Shown in pieces: positions 20,601 to 30,182 of a DNA stretch of 64,000 nucleotides. The DNA lies in contig NZ_CP032482.1 in NCBI RefSeq assembly GCF_003600645.1, positions 3,224,001 to 3,288,000 of the forward strand, given 5' to 3'. The notes under the pieces were generated by a model. It saw only the letters and a program-made list of their open reading frames with translations, had not been told where the DNA came from and did not search any database. This stretch comes from Yersinia rochesterensis (lineage in GTDB: Bacteria; Pseudomonadota; Gammaproteobacteria; Enterobacterales; Enterobacteriaceae). Position 1 is the stretch's first letter. Each line of letters begins with the position of its first letter. The translations under genes and the position numbers were made by a program.

Positions 20601-23402
20601 AAACAAGCGAATCAGTGTTCGACCAATAGCATCCGCCATTTGCCAGGCATGGTCGGCCAAAAAGACCAGCGAAAGGAATGTTTGGCTAGCGGCGCGTTTG
20701 GTATCGTCGAATAAAGAGCGAAAATGGTTACTAAGCCGAGTATTTGGGGCCGGCCACAAGGAGCATAAAATCGGCAAAAAAGCGGGTAAAGCGGTCAATA
20801 CGATGACCAACAGCACGCCGACCCACGCCGCGGGCATCGGTAGCATCCAACTGATCCCCAGCAACAGCAATGTGAAGGGCGCAACCAGCGAACGCCGCAG
20901 GTTATCAACCATTTTCCAGCGGCCCAACAGCGGAACACTTTTGCTGTCGGGGCTATGTTTGGTATTAGCGGGTGTGGTATTAGCGGATTTGATAATAGAT
21001 GACTTGATAATCCATGGCAGTAATTGCCAATCGCCCCGCGTCCAGCGATGTTGGCGTTTGCTGACCACGTCATAGCGTGCCGGAGATTCCTCAACCACTT
21101 CAATATCCGAGGCTAAGCCCGCCCGGGCAAAAATCCCCTCAAACAAGTCATGACTGAGCAAAGTATTATCCGGCACCCGGCCCAGCAATGACGCTTCAAA
21201 TGCATCAACATCATAAATACCTTTGCCGGTGTAAGAGCCTTCACCAAAGATATCCTGATAAACATCTGAAACCGCGGCGGCATAAGGATCCATCCCCCCC
21301 GGGCCGGAAAAAACCCATTGATACAATGAGCTACCCTTACCCATCGGCAATGCCAATGTCACTCGAGGCTGGAGAATACCGTAGCCATCAACCACCCGTT
21401 GTTGATCAGCACTAAAACGCGGCCGATTCAGCGGATGTGCCATTTTGCCAATCAAACGCAGTGCCGCATCGCGAGGAAGGCGGGTATCGGCATCCAGCGT
21501 AATGACATAGCGCACATCCGCGGGCACCTGTGGCTCACCGGCGGCGGTAGCAATAAATGAAGTATCTGTTGCTCCGCGTAACAGGCGGTTAAGCTCATGC
21601 AACTTACCCCGCTTGCGCTCCCAGCCCATCCAGCGATTTTCGCTTTCATTAAATATTCGCTGCCGGTAGAGCAGCAGGAAACGCGGGCCAGCCGGGCCGG
21701 GGCCATATTGTTGATTAAGCCGGGCTATGGCTTCATCAGCCAAGGCCAACAGTGGGCCGTCACTGGCCACCACTTGGGTGTCTGCATCAGCCCCATCCAG
21801 CAATAGGGCAAAAGTCAGAGAGCTGGTGGTGCCCGACAAATGATGAACTTCTAGTTGGTCAATTTGCTCCAGTAAATCTGCCTTACTGGTCAGCAATGTC
21901 GGCACCACCACCAAGGTACGCAACTCATCGGGTACGCCGTTGGTCAATTCCAACCCCGGCAAAATAGTGGCACCGAAGCTCCAGGTAATAACGCGATTTA
22001 TCAGCACAGTCGCCACTTCAGTGGCCGGAATAAAGCCAACGAAGGCCAATAACACCAGCCATCCGGTAGCCAAACCGGGGAAAGAGAGCGCCCACAGCGC
22101 CAATGCCAGTAATCCAGCCGTGACCAGTAAAATCGCCCCCATATAGCCGCCAACCCCGAGGCGGATGCTCAAGCGGCTAAACCACAATCGTATTGATGGG
22201 CTGAATCTGACCTGCTCTTCCAATTCACGCCGCCCAGCACTAATCAAGTGATAACCGGGATCGCGGCAGCGGTCGACGTTTTCAGGTTCTGCCGTAGCGG
22301 CGGCATTCTGCGCTGCTTGCAAAGCAAGGCGGGCAATCTCCAGTTCAGTGAAAGTCGAACCACGGCATAATTGTTCGATAGCACTGCGGTACAGATTGCG
22401 GGTTTGAAAATCCATGCTAGCAAAGGCGCTTCCCTGCCGTAAGCATTCGTCTACCAGACTGACACTCTCAAACAAATCAGCCCAATCAATATCCGAAATC
22501 AGCCGCATACTGGTTATCACATTTCGGACTGAAACGTTGGAAGCCCCTTGCCGTAATTGGGCATTCTGCACCACCTCACTGACCGTTACGCCTTGTAATT
22601 TCAGGCGATCCTCCAGCCATCCTAACGCGGGGGTGGTACGCGGATCTTGGTCTCTAAGCCGTTTTGCCAACTGAGATGCAAATTGCTCAGATAAAGGCTC
22701 CGTGGAGCGCATTGCAATATCGGACTCCAGCGCTAATCGGCTGTCTCCTGTTTTTAATAGCTTATTTGCCAGCACCTCAGCATCTGCACGCGCTTTACGC
22801 CCTTGTGTTATTTGATCGGCAAGGCGACGTAAGTTCTCTATCAGCACGATACGCAAAGTGATCGCGACCGCCCATAACTCACCGATGGTCAGCGGTTGAA
22901 CACGCTGATACGCCATAATAAAACGACATAAAGCATCGGGATCCAAGTGACTGTCAGTGTGCGCCACAAATGCCCAGGTAATCCCCAAAACACGCGGATA
23001 ACCGGCAAAGGGCCCATCGGCTAATTTCGGCAATTGACGGTAATAACCCGGCGGCAAATCATCGCGAATCTCGCGGATCTGTTCTTCGACCAGATGATAA
23101 TTATCCAGCAACCACTCTGCCGCAGGGACGACTGTGCGGCCCTTTTCCAACTCTGCGGCACTGGCCCGATACGCCGCCAACAAGGTATTGGCGTTATCAT
23201 CCAGACGGGCATGCAAAGTAGATACCCGTGGCGGGTGGGTAGTTATCGACTGAGCTTTGGCGAGGCTTTCAGCATGCTGCTCCAGCCTCTCCACACTGAA
23301 TAATTCTTCCCTAACCGGGGCAAAATCATGCCAAGGAGTGACTGTTGTTCGTGATCCCCACATGGGGCGCTGTCCAAGAATAGTCTTAAGAAATAATTTC
23401 AT
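14691..23402 (-). CDS. Cyclic beta-1,2-glucan synthase (GT84 + GH94)
   Basis: Giant inner-membrane enzyme of 2903 residues, related to Brucella Cgs and Agrobacterium ChvB / Rhizobium NdvB (about 2830). These build periplasmic cyclic beta-1,2-glucans from UDP-glucose, using the protein itself as primer. Cytoplasmic GT84 motifs: DADTR (about 634), DLFEG and the RQHRWTRGDWQ block (about 780-790). Membrane clusters lie near 415-475, 830-880 and 965-1010. The C-terminal half carries the GH94 phosphorylase-like ring-length module, with GTGDWNDGM near 2584. AGAAGG precedes the ATG at 23402. Oddities: a lysine-rich linker of six heptads (about 2037-2078) and a second polar insert near 800-820. ycgR lies upstream on the same strand, 0.5 kb away. 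Confidence 0.88.
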   Translation of the reverse strand: MKLFLKTILGQRPMWGSRTTVTPWHDFAPVREELFSVERLEQHAESLAKAQSITTHPPRVSTLHARLDDNANTLLAAYRASAAELEKGRTVVPAAEWLLDNYHLVEEQIREIRDDLPPGYYRQLPKLADGPFAGYPRVLGITWAFVAHTDSHLDPDALCRFIMAYQRVQPLTIGELWAVAITLRIVLIENLRRLADQITQGRKARADAEVLANKLLKTGDSRLALESDIAMRSTEPLSEQFASQLAKRLRDQDPRTTPALGWLEDRLKLQGVTVSEVVQNAQLRQGASNVSVRNVITSMRLISDIDWADLFESVSLVDECLRQGSAFASMDFQTRNLYRSAIEQLCRGSTFTELEIARLALQAAQNAAATAEPENVDRCRDPGYHLISAGRRELEEQVRFSPSIRLWFSRLSIRLGVGGYMGAILLVTAGLLALALWALSFPGLATGWLVLLAFVGFIPATEVATVLINRVITWSFGATILPGLELTNGVPDELRTLVVVPTLLTSKADLLEQIDQLEVHHLSGTTSSLTFALLLDGADADTQVVASDGPLLALADEAIARLNQQYGPGPAGPRFLLLYRQRIFNESENRWMGWERKRGKLHELNRLLRGATDTSFIATAAGEPQVPADVRYVITLDADTRLPRDAALRLIGKMAHPLNRPRFSADQQRVVDGYGILQPRVTLALPMGKGSSLYQWVFSGPGGMDPYAAAVSDVYQDIFGEGSYTGKGIYDVDAFEASLLGRVPDNTLLSHDLFEGIFARAGLASDIEVVEESPARYDVVSKRQHRWTRGDWQLLPWIIKSSIIKSANTTPANTKHSPDSKSVPLLGRWKMVDNLRRSLVAPFTLLLLGISWMLPMPAAWVGVLLVIVLTALPAFLPILCSLWPAPNTRLSNHFRSLFDDTKRAASQTFLSLVFLADHAWQMADAIGRTLIRLFITHRNLLEWMTAAQSAGQPRPGLSGFYRHMAGGALFGMVMSVIAFISSPNAWPLILPFAVLWLFAPAIALWASRTYQVVQHNPITADDILELRLTARRTWRFFETFVTPDENMLPPDNFQEDPKPVVAHRTSPTNMGLYLLSTLVARDFGWAGTYRTLVRLETTFDTFHKLALFRGHFFNWYDTQDLRVLEPAYVSSVDSGNLAGHLIVLANTCEEWAAEPLAANGAKGLMDNLLLAKAAFRELPPGDDDFKRKLWAILAQIRMDLKHVGEAEMLPLTLKPLLAKASAMVHGVARPIDDNAFIDLSYWIETLIVAAAEHEYDQRLTQEMQEQVADRLLKLAAEARHMALAMDFAFLLDPERKLLSIGYSLVDNSLDPSCYDLLASEARLASLFAIAKGDVPTRHWFRLGRAATPIGKGAALISWSGSMFEYLMPSLVMRAPAGSLLDQTNQLVVERQQAYGRSLNIPWGISESAYNARDIEFTYQYSNFGVPGLGLKRGLSENTVIAPYATGLATMIDPHGALQNYERLAKMGALGRYGFYEALDFTRSRLPENQPVAIVRNYMAHHQGMTIVAIANTVQQGRMRNRFHREPMIQACELLLQERMPRNVAIAYPRTEEVLLSAVADNALPTMRRFHSSVIGAPVIGPPITHLLSNGRYAVMLTTAGAGYSRWLDVAVTRWREDATCDDYGSFIFLRDLRSGRSWSAGAQLAASDNAHREVIFGEDHAEFICRDGTLTSTMNVLISSEDDGEVRRVSLLNTGRRAREIELTSYAEMVLTAAAADNAHPAFAKMFVVTEFLPELGALIATRRPRTAQEPQVWAAHFMVADGLPVSVLQYETDRAKFIGRGNRVATSTAIQVGESLSNTLGTVLDPIFSLRQSLLVPAGKTVTVSFWTLIASSKEALLDSVDRHRDRSAYDRAKTLAWTQAQVQLRHLDIKAEEAADFQQLAAPILYADARFRSPSTTIMRGAGAQSMLWAQSISGDLPIVLLRIEDIEDIEQVRQLLRAHEYWRMKRLAVDLVIINERASSYVQDLQIAIETAVRSSQSRPRFGDELRQGSAYALRADLMSAETRALLYSVARVVLSARYGTLGNQLNHLLFALDKKVLPSNKKRFASDKKLFVSDKKTSLSDNRLIEKDKKTGFSLIKSANSPANSSLPLAKTLLPQPDNLEFFNGLGGFGQQGREYVTYLNDGENTPAPWINVISNQTFGFQVSATGSGYTWAENSRENQITPWLNDPVIDSSGECLYLRDEDSGLVWSPTAQPIRDGGTYIARHGHGYSRFEHQANGIGMALLQYVPLADPIKISRLTLHNMSDKPRRISVTAYAEWVLATSRGASGPFIITEMDESTGAMLARNPWSTAFPGRVSFADLNGQQNSWTADRSEFLGHYGNSAAPLSLLAKIPLSGATGAGFDPCSALQQTLELAAGEQVEVVWFIGQCDSVSDAQTLITRYRAANLDAVLTEVTDYWRTVLEAVQVKTPDRQMDIMLNGWLLYQTLACRVWARSAFYQASGAYGFRDQLQDGMALTFALPETTRHHLLRAAGRQFIEGDVQHWWLPHSGQGVRTRISDDRVWLSYATATYILASGDAAVLDEIVPFLEGPILHPGEHDAFFQPLVAQETASLFEHCAKGLDQCIELTGELGLPLMGTGDWNDGMNRVGEEGKGESVWLGWLLVATLKMFIPLAQERDPLRASQWQHHLTGLIAALEREAWDGDWYRRATFDNGSWLGSKECEECRIDSIAQSWAVLSGAADPQRAVQAMASLEQHLIRPDDGMALLFTPPFDKTPDDPGYIKGYPPGLRENGGQYSHAVMWVILAFAELGKGDKARDLFALLNPINHGDTPERIARYKVEPYVVAADVYSVAPHVGRGGWTWYTGSAGWMHRAGIEGILGIRREGQELVINPCIPASWPGFEATINLANTRYAIRVESPAQRCQGISSATLNGSPISYQLDGLRVALDGGEYELIIVL
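17169..17294 (-). repeat. Six 21-bp in-frame repeats in the glucan synthase gene
   Basis: Exactly 126 bp coding six heptads of the pattern (D/N)-(K/N)-(K/R)-x4, for example DKKLFVS and DKKTSLS (protein residues about 2037-2078). The units are AT-rich (GATAAAAA-type cores) in a gene that is otherwise GC-balanced. Copies are diverged but in perfect 21-bp register, so length change would keep the frame. Confidence 0.85.
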
Positions 23403-23838
23403 AGGTACCTTCTGGTCCGGTGCTCATGCAATCTTATGGCGATCTACATAACAAAAAATCGGGGATAGCTGGATAAAAGCCTATCCAAACGAATTGCTCA
23501 GGTGAGCCGCCTGAGCGGTGCGAGCCGCGTGATATTGAGCAGGAAACGCCACTGCAGTAGAATGCTGTCAAAAATGCTGAGTGAAGATGGAAAACAAAAG
23601 GCTGACACGTAAAAATGTTCAGTCAAAAAAGAGGTAGGTAAAGACTGACAATACGCATGAAGATGCAAGAGCAATAAAACTGAAAAGTATTAATTATAGC
23701 CCAAAGAAAAAAACAGGGATGCGGGCATGAAATGAGGAAGAAAAAACAAACAGTTATAAACATAACCAGAAAGGAAATTGAAATACCTGCTGCCTGCCGA
23801 CAATAACACAAACAGCGGGTCATCACCCATATATCCGC
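23403..23838. other. Non-coding gap upstream of the glucan synthase
   Basis: 436 bp with no convincing ORF on either strand and AT-rich to the right. It should contain the glucan synthase promoter; no clear -35/-10 pair was assigned. The right border is the short repeat at 23839. Confidence 0.5.
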
Positions 23839-23896
23839 ATACTTCAAGCTAAATTTGCGTTGACCGCTTTCCTGTAACTCAAATTATTTAGGGTAT
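23839..23896. repeat. Short dispersed intergenic repeat, copy A
   Basis: 58 bp starting ATACTTCAAGCT and ending AACTCAAATTATTTAGGGTAT-like. The same two ends recur at 59856-59909 with a different middle. It resembles an internally deleted form of a dispersed Yersinia repeat as I recall it. It sits just after the ycgR stop. Confidence 0.6.
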
Positions 23897-23907
23897 AGTT
23901 TCAAAAA

Positions 23908-24657
23908 CTAAATTCCATCCTGAAATTTTCGGGCTTTGGCGGTTTGTTGTTTTTCCAGTTCAAAAATAGCCCGTTGCAATCCTTTTTCTTGAATTGGGCT
24001 TAAGCGAGGGAATTTAAAACTCAAGCGCTGCACGGTGAGGGTTTCACCTTTGTTATTTACCACTTGTTTATCGATAGCTCGGATAAATTGCAAATCCAAT
24101 TTAAAAATACCAAAGCCACATAAATCAACTGACACATCACGCAAAATGCCGCACCCTTGAACCGGGAACTCGCTACCTTTAGCGGCATAAACCCCCATTC
24201 CTCCCAAAGAAACATCCGCTAATGTGTAAGAGAATTTACTGCCGTCGGCGAATTTCCCTGCACAATAATAAGCAGGCCATTGAGGAATACTTACCCGGAA
24301 ATATTCCCGACGTTGAATAAAGTAAAGGCTTTCAGGAATGAAAGTGCTGAAAGCGGGTAAAGATAAATACGTTATTTCTTTCAGTGGATTGCAGGTAAAT
24401 TCAATTTTAGCACCGGTAGGCTCTGCAATAATTTTCAGTTGGCTAGCAGCCAGTGCTGCGATGTTCTCATGACTGACACTGCCAAAATCAAAAATAAATT
24501 GATCCGAGTCAGGAAGCACATCCAGAATGCGGCTAATGAATTGCCCACGGGCATGAGTGACCATCACTGCGGTATCGTTCTTCTTTAGATCACGAAGAAT
24601 TGCACAGATTGCTAATTTATTGGTTTTTACAAAGTTCTCTTTAGACGTTTCGCTCAC
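23908..24657 (-). CDS. ycgR: Flagellar brake protein YcgR (PilZ)
   Basis: 249-residue c-di-GMP receptor that slows flagellar rotation by binding the motor when c-di-GMP is high. The N-terminal YcgR domain (about 1-108) is followed by the PilZ domain, with its RxxxR c-di-GMP motif in RREYFR (116-121) and the DxSxxG motif in DVSLGG (148-153), both intact. It starts with GTG at 24657, with GGGGA seven bases before. It is on the same strand as the glucan synthase gene, about 0.5 kb away, so co-transcription is uncertain. Confidence 0.88.
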   Translation of the reverse strand: MSETSKENFVKTNKLAICAILRDLKKNDTAVMVTHARGQFISRILDVLPDSDQFIFDFGSVSHENIAALAASQLKIIAEPTGAKIEFTCNPLKEITYLSLPAFSTFIPESLYFIQRREYFRVSIPQWPAYYCAGKFADGSKFSYTLADVSLGGMGVYAAKGSEFPVQGCGILRDVSVDLCGFGIFKLDLQFIRAIDKQVVNNKGETLTVQRLSFKFPRLSPIQEKGLQRAIFELEKQQTAKARKFQDGI

Positions 24658-24856
24658 CTGCCATTCCCCATCTTTAATTTATTGCTCTGGCTAACTAGAT
24701 TATGATTAAAAGCATATAAATATCAGACATTAGTATCGGCAGATTGCGGAAATACTTTAATGAGTATTTTATAAAACGTGAATCCCTGGTGTTGGTCTCA
24801 CGCGGATTTGGCACACCGTTACAATCCCAATAGACCATAACGGTGTTTAGTCATGG

Positions 24857-26179
<1,323 letters not shown>

Positions 26180-26190
26180 CTAAAAACTCC

Positions 26191-27735
26191 TTAATTCATC
26201 AACTCTGCAAATTGTTCATAAATATGCGTTACATTGTTGCCAACAATTACCTGTACATCATTACCATTTTTATAAACCTCAATCGCGGAATAGGCTTTGA
26301 ATGCTGTACTTGGTTGAACACGACTCATGTCTTTTACAACTAATCTTAAACGGGTAAAGCAGTGGGTATAGCTGGCAATATTGTCTTTCCCACCTGCAGC
26401 TTCTAAATAAGCACTGGCGCGCTGTTGGAACTCATCACCCTGACTTTCGCCTTTCTGCTTGTAATCTTGTTTTGAATAAAGCTTGAGATCACTGTCTTCA
26501 CGGCCCAATGTTTTGAAATTAAATTTGAGAATCAAAACACGGAATATCAGGAAGTAGACGCCACTGAAAATAACACCAACAATAATTTGAGTTATCATGA
26601 CATTGGCATGGTGACTGAACATCGGTATCCAGTTTTGTGTCGCCCACTCGAGTATTCCAGAACCAAAGTTCCCCACGACACCTAAGCTATACATCACGAC
26701 GGTCATGGTGGCTGAAAGCATGGCATGCACCACAAATAGCGCCGGAGCAATAAACAGGAAGGTAAAGTCCAGCGGTTCAGTAATACCAATAAACATGCTG
26801 GTAATTGTTGCCGGAATTAGCAAGCCCGCAACTTTGGCTTTATTTTCCGGCTTTGCCGTGCTGTATATCGCCAACGCCATTCCTAAACCACCAAATACCG
26901 CACCATTACCCTGCATAGCAAAACCACCTGCTGGGAACAGCTGTTTTAAAGGTTCAGTAGATTGGCTGAATTCTTGTAAATGCGTGAGCCAATACAGGGT
27001 AGTACCACCGGGCACAGCAACATCCGTATATTGGAAAGGGCTATAAACAAAGTGATGAAGACCAGTAGGTAGTAAAATTTTTTCCAGGAAGATATAACAC
27101 CAGATACCAAAGTTACCGGCATGCAAAATAAAACCTTGCAATGAAATCATGCCTAACTGCACTTTTGGCCACAGCATTAATGTTATAAAAGCCAGCGGTA
27201 ACATAACAATAAAACCAAGAATATTAACGAAAGCTGCGCCTTGGAAGATACTGATATAGTCAGGTAATTTGGTTGAGTAATAACGGTTATGAATCCAGGT
27301 AACCAAACTGCCACACAAAATTGCGCCAATCACACTGGTATCCAGTGTTTTAATACCGCCAATCATCGCCAGACCGCTGGTGCCACCTGTTTCTTGTGCA
27401 AAATTAACACCCCAATGTGCGCCCCAAACTTCACACATTGCCCCGAGAAAAGCATTGAAGGTCAGATAGGTAATTAAAGAAACCAAACAGGCTGACGCTG
27501 GCGCTTTATTTGCTAATTTAATAGGTAAGCCAACAGCGAATAACAATCCCATATTGTTAAATACAGTCCAGCCACCGGATTCAATGATTTTTAATAATTG
27601 GAAAAATAAACCATCTGGACTGGCAAAGGTTGGATTTTGCAGCACCAAAGATAGCCCGACTATCATCCCAGCAAAAGGAAAGAGTAGCACCGCACCGAGC
27701 ATTGCCCCGCCAAACCGATTAAACGAACTTAACAT
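26191..27735 (-). CDS. PTS alpha-glucoside permease EIICB
   Basis: 514-residue phosphotransferase permease: an N-terminal EIIC membrane domain (about 1-400, ten or so helices, with the LLPTGLHHFVYSPFQ and FIGITEPLDFTFLF signatures) joined to a C-terminal EIIB domain with the phospho-cysteine in YTHCFTRLRLVV (about 457). It resembles GlvCB, MalX and AglA. No EIIA is fused, so a separate glucose-type EIIA (Crr) is expected to feed it. It is first in the operon with the phospho-alpha-glucosidase and divergent from the GntR gene. Confidence 0.88.
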   Translation of the reverse strand: MLSSFNRFGGAMLGAVLLFPFAGMIVGLSLVLQNPTFASPDGLFFQLLKIIESGGWTVFNNMGLLFAVGLPIKLANKAPASACLVSLITYLTFNAFLGAMCEVWGAHWGVNFAQETGGTSGLAMIGGIKTLDTSVIGAILCGSLVTWIHNRYYSTKLPDYISIFQGAAFVNILGFIVMLPLAFITLMLWPKVQLGMISLQGFILHAGNFGIWCYIFLEKILLPTGLHHFVYSPFQYTDVAVPGGTTLYWLTHLQEFSQSTEPLKQLFPAGGFAMQGNGAVFGGLGMALAIYSTAKPENKAKVAGLLIPATITSMFIGITEPLDFTFLFIAPALFVVHAMLSATMTVVMYSLGVVGNFGSGILEWATQNWIPMFSHHANVMITQIIVGVIFSGVYFLIFRVLILKFNFKTLGREDSDLKLYSKQDYKQKGESQGDEFQQRASAYLEAAGGKDNIASYTHCFTRLRLVVKDMSRVQPSTAFKAYSAIEVYKNGNDVQVIVGNNVTHIYEQFAELMN

Positions 27736-27863
27736 GACAGCGTCCCTCTTGAGTGTGAACAGTCATCACTCTATGGAATAGGAAGGTTATGATTTGGCGA
27801 TTGATAAAAATATGTGACCAATATTGCATTAAATCGTTAGTCGCACTTGTATATTATTTTCTT

Positions 27864-27886
27864 AAAAGTTAGACGTTTTAACTTTT
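27864..27886. promoter_or_regulatory. Palindrome between PTS operon and GntR gene
   Basis: Perfect inverted repeat AAAAGTTA-N7-TAACTTTT centred in the divergent promoter region, about 90 bp before the GntR-type start and 130 bp before the PTS start. Size and place suit an operator for the neighbouring UTRA regulator; inference. Confidence 0.45.
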
Positions 27887-27973
27887 TTTCATACCGATTG
27901 AGTTTTACTGATTAATTATTAGTATGTTATGAAAATACTTGTGATGAACATCTCCATCCAAATAGGTATAAAA

Positions 27974-28684
27974 ATGGTATATAAAAATCTAGTTACCAAT
28001 ATTCGAAAGTTAATAAATCATCAAGATGTTTCTGTGGGTGATTGCTTACCCTCTGAAATTAAGTTAGCTGAACGTTTTTCTGTATCACGAATGACTGTCA
28101 GAAAAGCATTGGATGTTTTAATTCAGGATGGTTTATTAGAGCGCCAGCAGGGTCGAGGCACTTTTATTATCGGGAAAGATCTTAAACACGACAATAATCA
28201 TCTGAACAGTTTTACTGAACATATGAAAATGCTTGGCAAGACACCTCACACAGAAGTGTCTGAATTCAAAATCATTAGGGCTCCACAGGCTATAGCCAGT
28301 CAGTTAAATATCCAACAAGATGACAAAACCTATTATATCAAGAGATTACGCTATGCGGATAAACAGATTATTCAAATAGAAGAAAGTTATCTACCTGTCA
28401 TTCTGATGCCGGATTTAACCTACCATCATCTTGAATCGTCAAAATATGACTTTATTGAAAAACAGGCTAATTATCAGATTGAGGGTTGCCGACAAACATT
28501 CTTACCCATTGTTGCCAACCAGGAGTTCGCTCTACAACTCCATTGCGACCCACGAACCCTATTAATGCAATTATTGGCCGTGTCTAATACTACTGATGGG
28601 GTGATTGTGGATTTTTCGGTGATTACCTTTAATCCGGCTGATTATAAAATCAGTTATTACCTCAAGCGCCATACGTTAGATTAA
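27974..28684 (+). CDS. GntR/UTRA-family regulator of the PTS operon
   Basis: 236-residue transcription factor of the HutC/UTRA branch. The N-terminal winged helix (about 1-68) shows LPSEIKLAERFSVSRMTVRKALDVL and the QQGRGTFI wing; the UTRA ligand domain fills the rest. The frame is open upstream to 27929, but the ATG at 27974, seven bases after TAGG, gives MVYKNLVTNIRKLI, the usual beginning. Divergent from the phospho-alpha-glucoside operon, it probably represses it, with a phosphorylated glucoside as inducer (inferred). Confidence 0.85.
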   Translation: MVYKNLVTNIRKLINHQDVSVGDCLPSEIKLAERFSVSRMTVRKALDVLIQDGLLERQQGRGTFIIGKDLKHDNNHLNSFTEHMKMLGKTPHTEVSEFKIIRAPQAIASQLNIQQDDKTYYIKRLRYADKQIIQIEESYLPVILMPDLTYHHLESSKYDFIEKQANYQIEGCRQTFLPIVANQEFALQLHCDPRTLLMQLLAVSNTTDGVIVDFSVITFNPADYKISYYLKRHTLD

Positions 28685-28766
28685 ATATAAAGTAAGTGCA
28701 CTAACCCATAGATTGGTAGATTAATGCACTCAGTGTTATATTGACCTAATGATATTGCTTATCATC

Positions 28767-30035
28767 CTACCCCGGCAATAAGCTCCCCAGACCAATAAAC
28801 AAACCGGCAATAGTGGCACTCATCAAGTTAGATAATGTAGCCGCTAATAATGCACGGAATCCTAAGCGGGCAATTTCAGAGGCTCTTTCAGGAGCAACGG
28901 CGCTAAATGCCCCCACGACCACAGCAATCGAGCCAAAGTTGGCAAAACCACACAGAGCAAAAGAAATAACAGCAATAGTTTTTACATCTAACGTCCCGAT
29001 AGTTTCTTTCAGATAAGGAGAGAAACTCAGATAGGCGACAAACTCATTAATTGCTAATTTTTGGCCAATAAAACCGCCAGCCAAAGAAGCATGTTCCCAC
29101 GACACCCCCATAATATAAGCCAGAGGCGAGAACACATAACCAAGCATACTTTCAAGACTAAGGTGCTCAAAACCAAATAAGCCACCGATACCGCCAATAA
29201 TACCATTAATTAATGCTATCAACGCGACAAAGGCCATCACCACAGTAGCCACCCCAACTGCAATTTTCAGCCCCAGCATCGCACCATTAGCGGCGGCCTC
29301 TATAATACTGGCTGGGCGTTTATCACTGAAAGTCATTTCATTAAATTCTACTTTTGACTCCTCAGTCGCAGGGCTGATAATCCGAGCAAACAGTATCCCA
29401 CCAGGGATAGCCATCAATGATGCCGCCAATAAATATTCAATTGGAACACCGAGGCCAGCATATCCAACCAACATAGAACCCGCGATGGATGCCATGCCGC
29501 TACAAATCACGGTAAACAACTCATTGCTGTTCATCTTATTAATAAAGGGTTTTACTACGGCAGGAATTTCATTCTGCCCCAGGAAAATAGTCGTTACCGC
29601 GGCAAATGATTCAACTTTGCTGATACCCAGTAATTTTTGAAAAATAGAGCCGAGAATGTTGATCAACCAGCCCATAATCCCCAAGTAATAAAGGATGGAA
29701 ATTAATGATGTTATAAAAATAATGGCGGGTAATACATGGAAAGCGAAAACAAAACCTGCGCCATCAAATAACTCATTCATTTTTGGGCTAACCAAACCAC
29801 CAAAAATAAATGCGCTACCGGCGTCACTATAAGAAATAACTCTATTAACTGTATTAGCGATAGAGGAAATAAACCACTTCCCGGCAGGGACATAGAGCAT
29901 CACTGCACCTAACGTTATTTGTAGTAATAATGCCGCTCCCACCGTCCTTAATCTTATTTTTCTTTTATTTACCGAGAAAATATAGGCGATAAGTAATAAT
30001 ATGCACATCCCTGCCAAACTACGCAATAAATCCAT
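28767..30035 (-). CDS. psuT: Nucleoside (pseudouridine) transporter, NupC family
   Basis: 422-residue concentrative nucleoside transporter (CNT/NupC family) with about ten helices. Family signatures are GLVSPKMNELFD, FLGQNEIPAVVKPF and FALCGFANFGSIA. The frame is open to 30116, but GGGGGATTT before the ATG at 30035 and family alignment (MDLLRSLAGM) support the shorter form. It lies downstream of psuK and psuG on the same strand, so pseudouridine is the likely cargo, as for E. coli PsuT (YeiM). A general nucleoside role is possible. Confidence 0.82.
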   Translation of the reverse strand: MDLLRSLAGMCILLLIAYIFSVNKRKIRLRTVGAALLLQITLGAVMLYVPAGKWFISSIANTVNRVISYSDAGSAFIFGGLVSPKMNELFDGAGFVFAFHVLPAIIFITSLISILYYLGIMGWLINILGSIFQKLLGISKVESFAAVTTIFLGQNEIPAVVKPFINKMNSNELFTVICSGMASIAGSMLVGYAGLGVPIEYLLAASLMAIPGGILFARIISPATEESKVEFNEMTFSDKRPASIIEAAANGAMLGLKIAVGVATVVMAFVALIALINGIIGGIGGLFGFEHLSLESMLGYVFSPLAYIMGVSWEHASLAGGFIGQKLAINEFVAYLSFSPYLKETIGTLDVKTIAVISFALCGFANFGSIAVVVGAFSAVAPERASEIARLGFRALLAATLSNLMSATIAGLFIGLGSLLPG

Positions 30036-30182
30036 AAATCCCCCGAAGTATCTATATAGATAGGCCCATGCTCGAAAAGGTGCCCCTCGGACAACAAATG
30101 TGTCAGGGCACCTCAAGAATATGAGCTATTATTTAGCAACTGTAATAAGGACACTATTTAAGGCGTATTACCTTTCTATACA

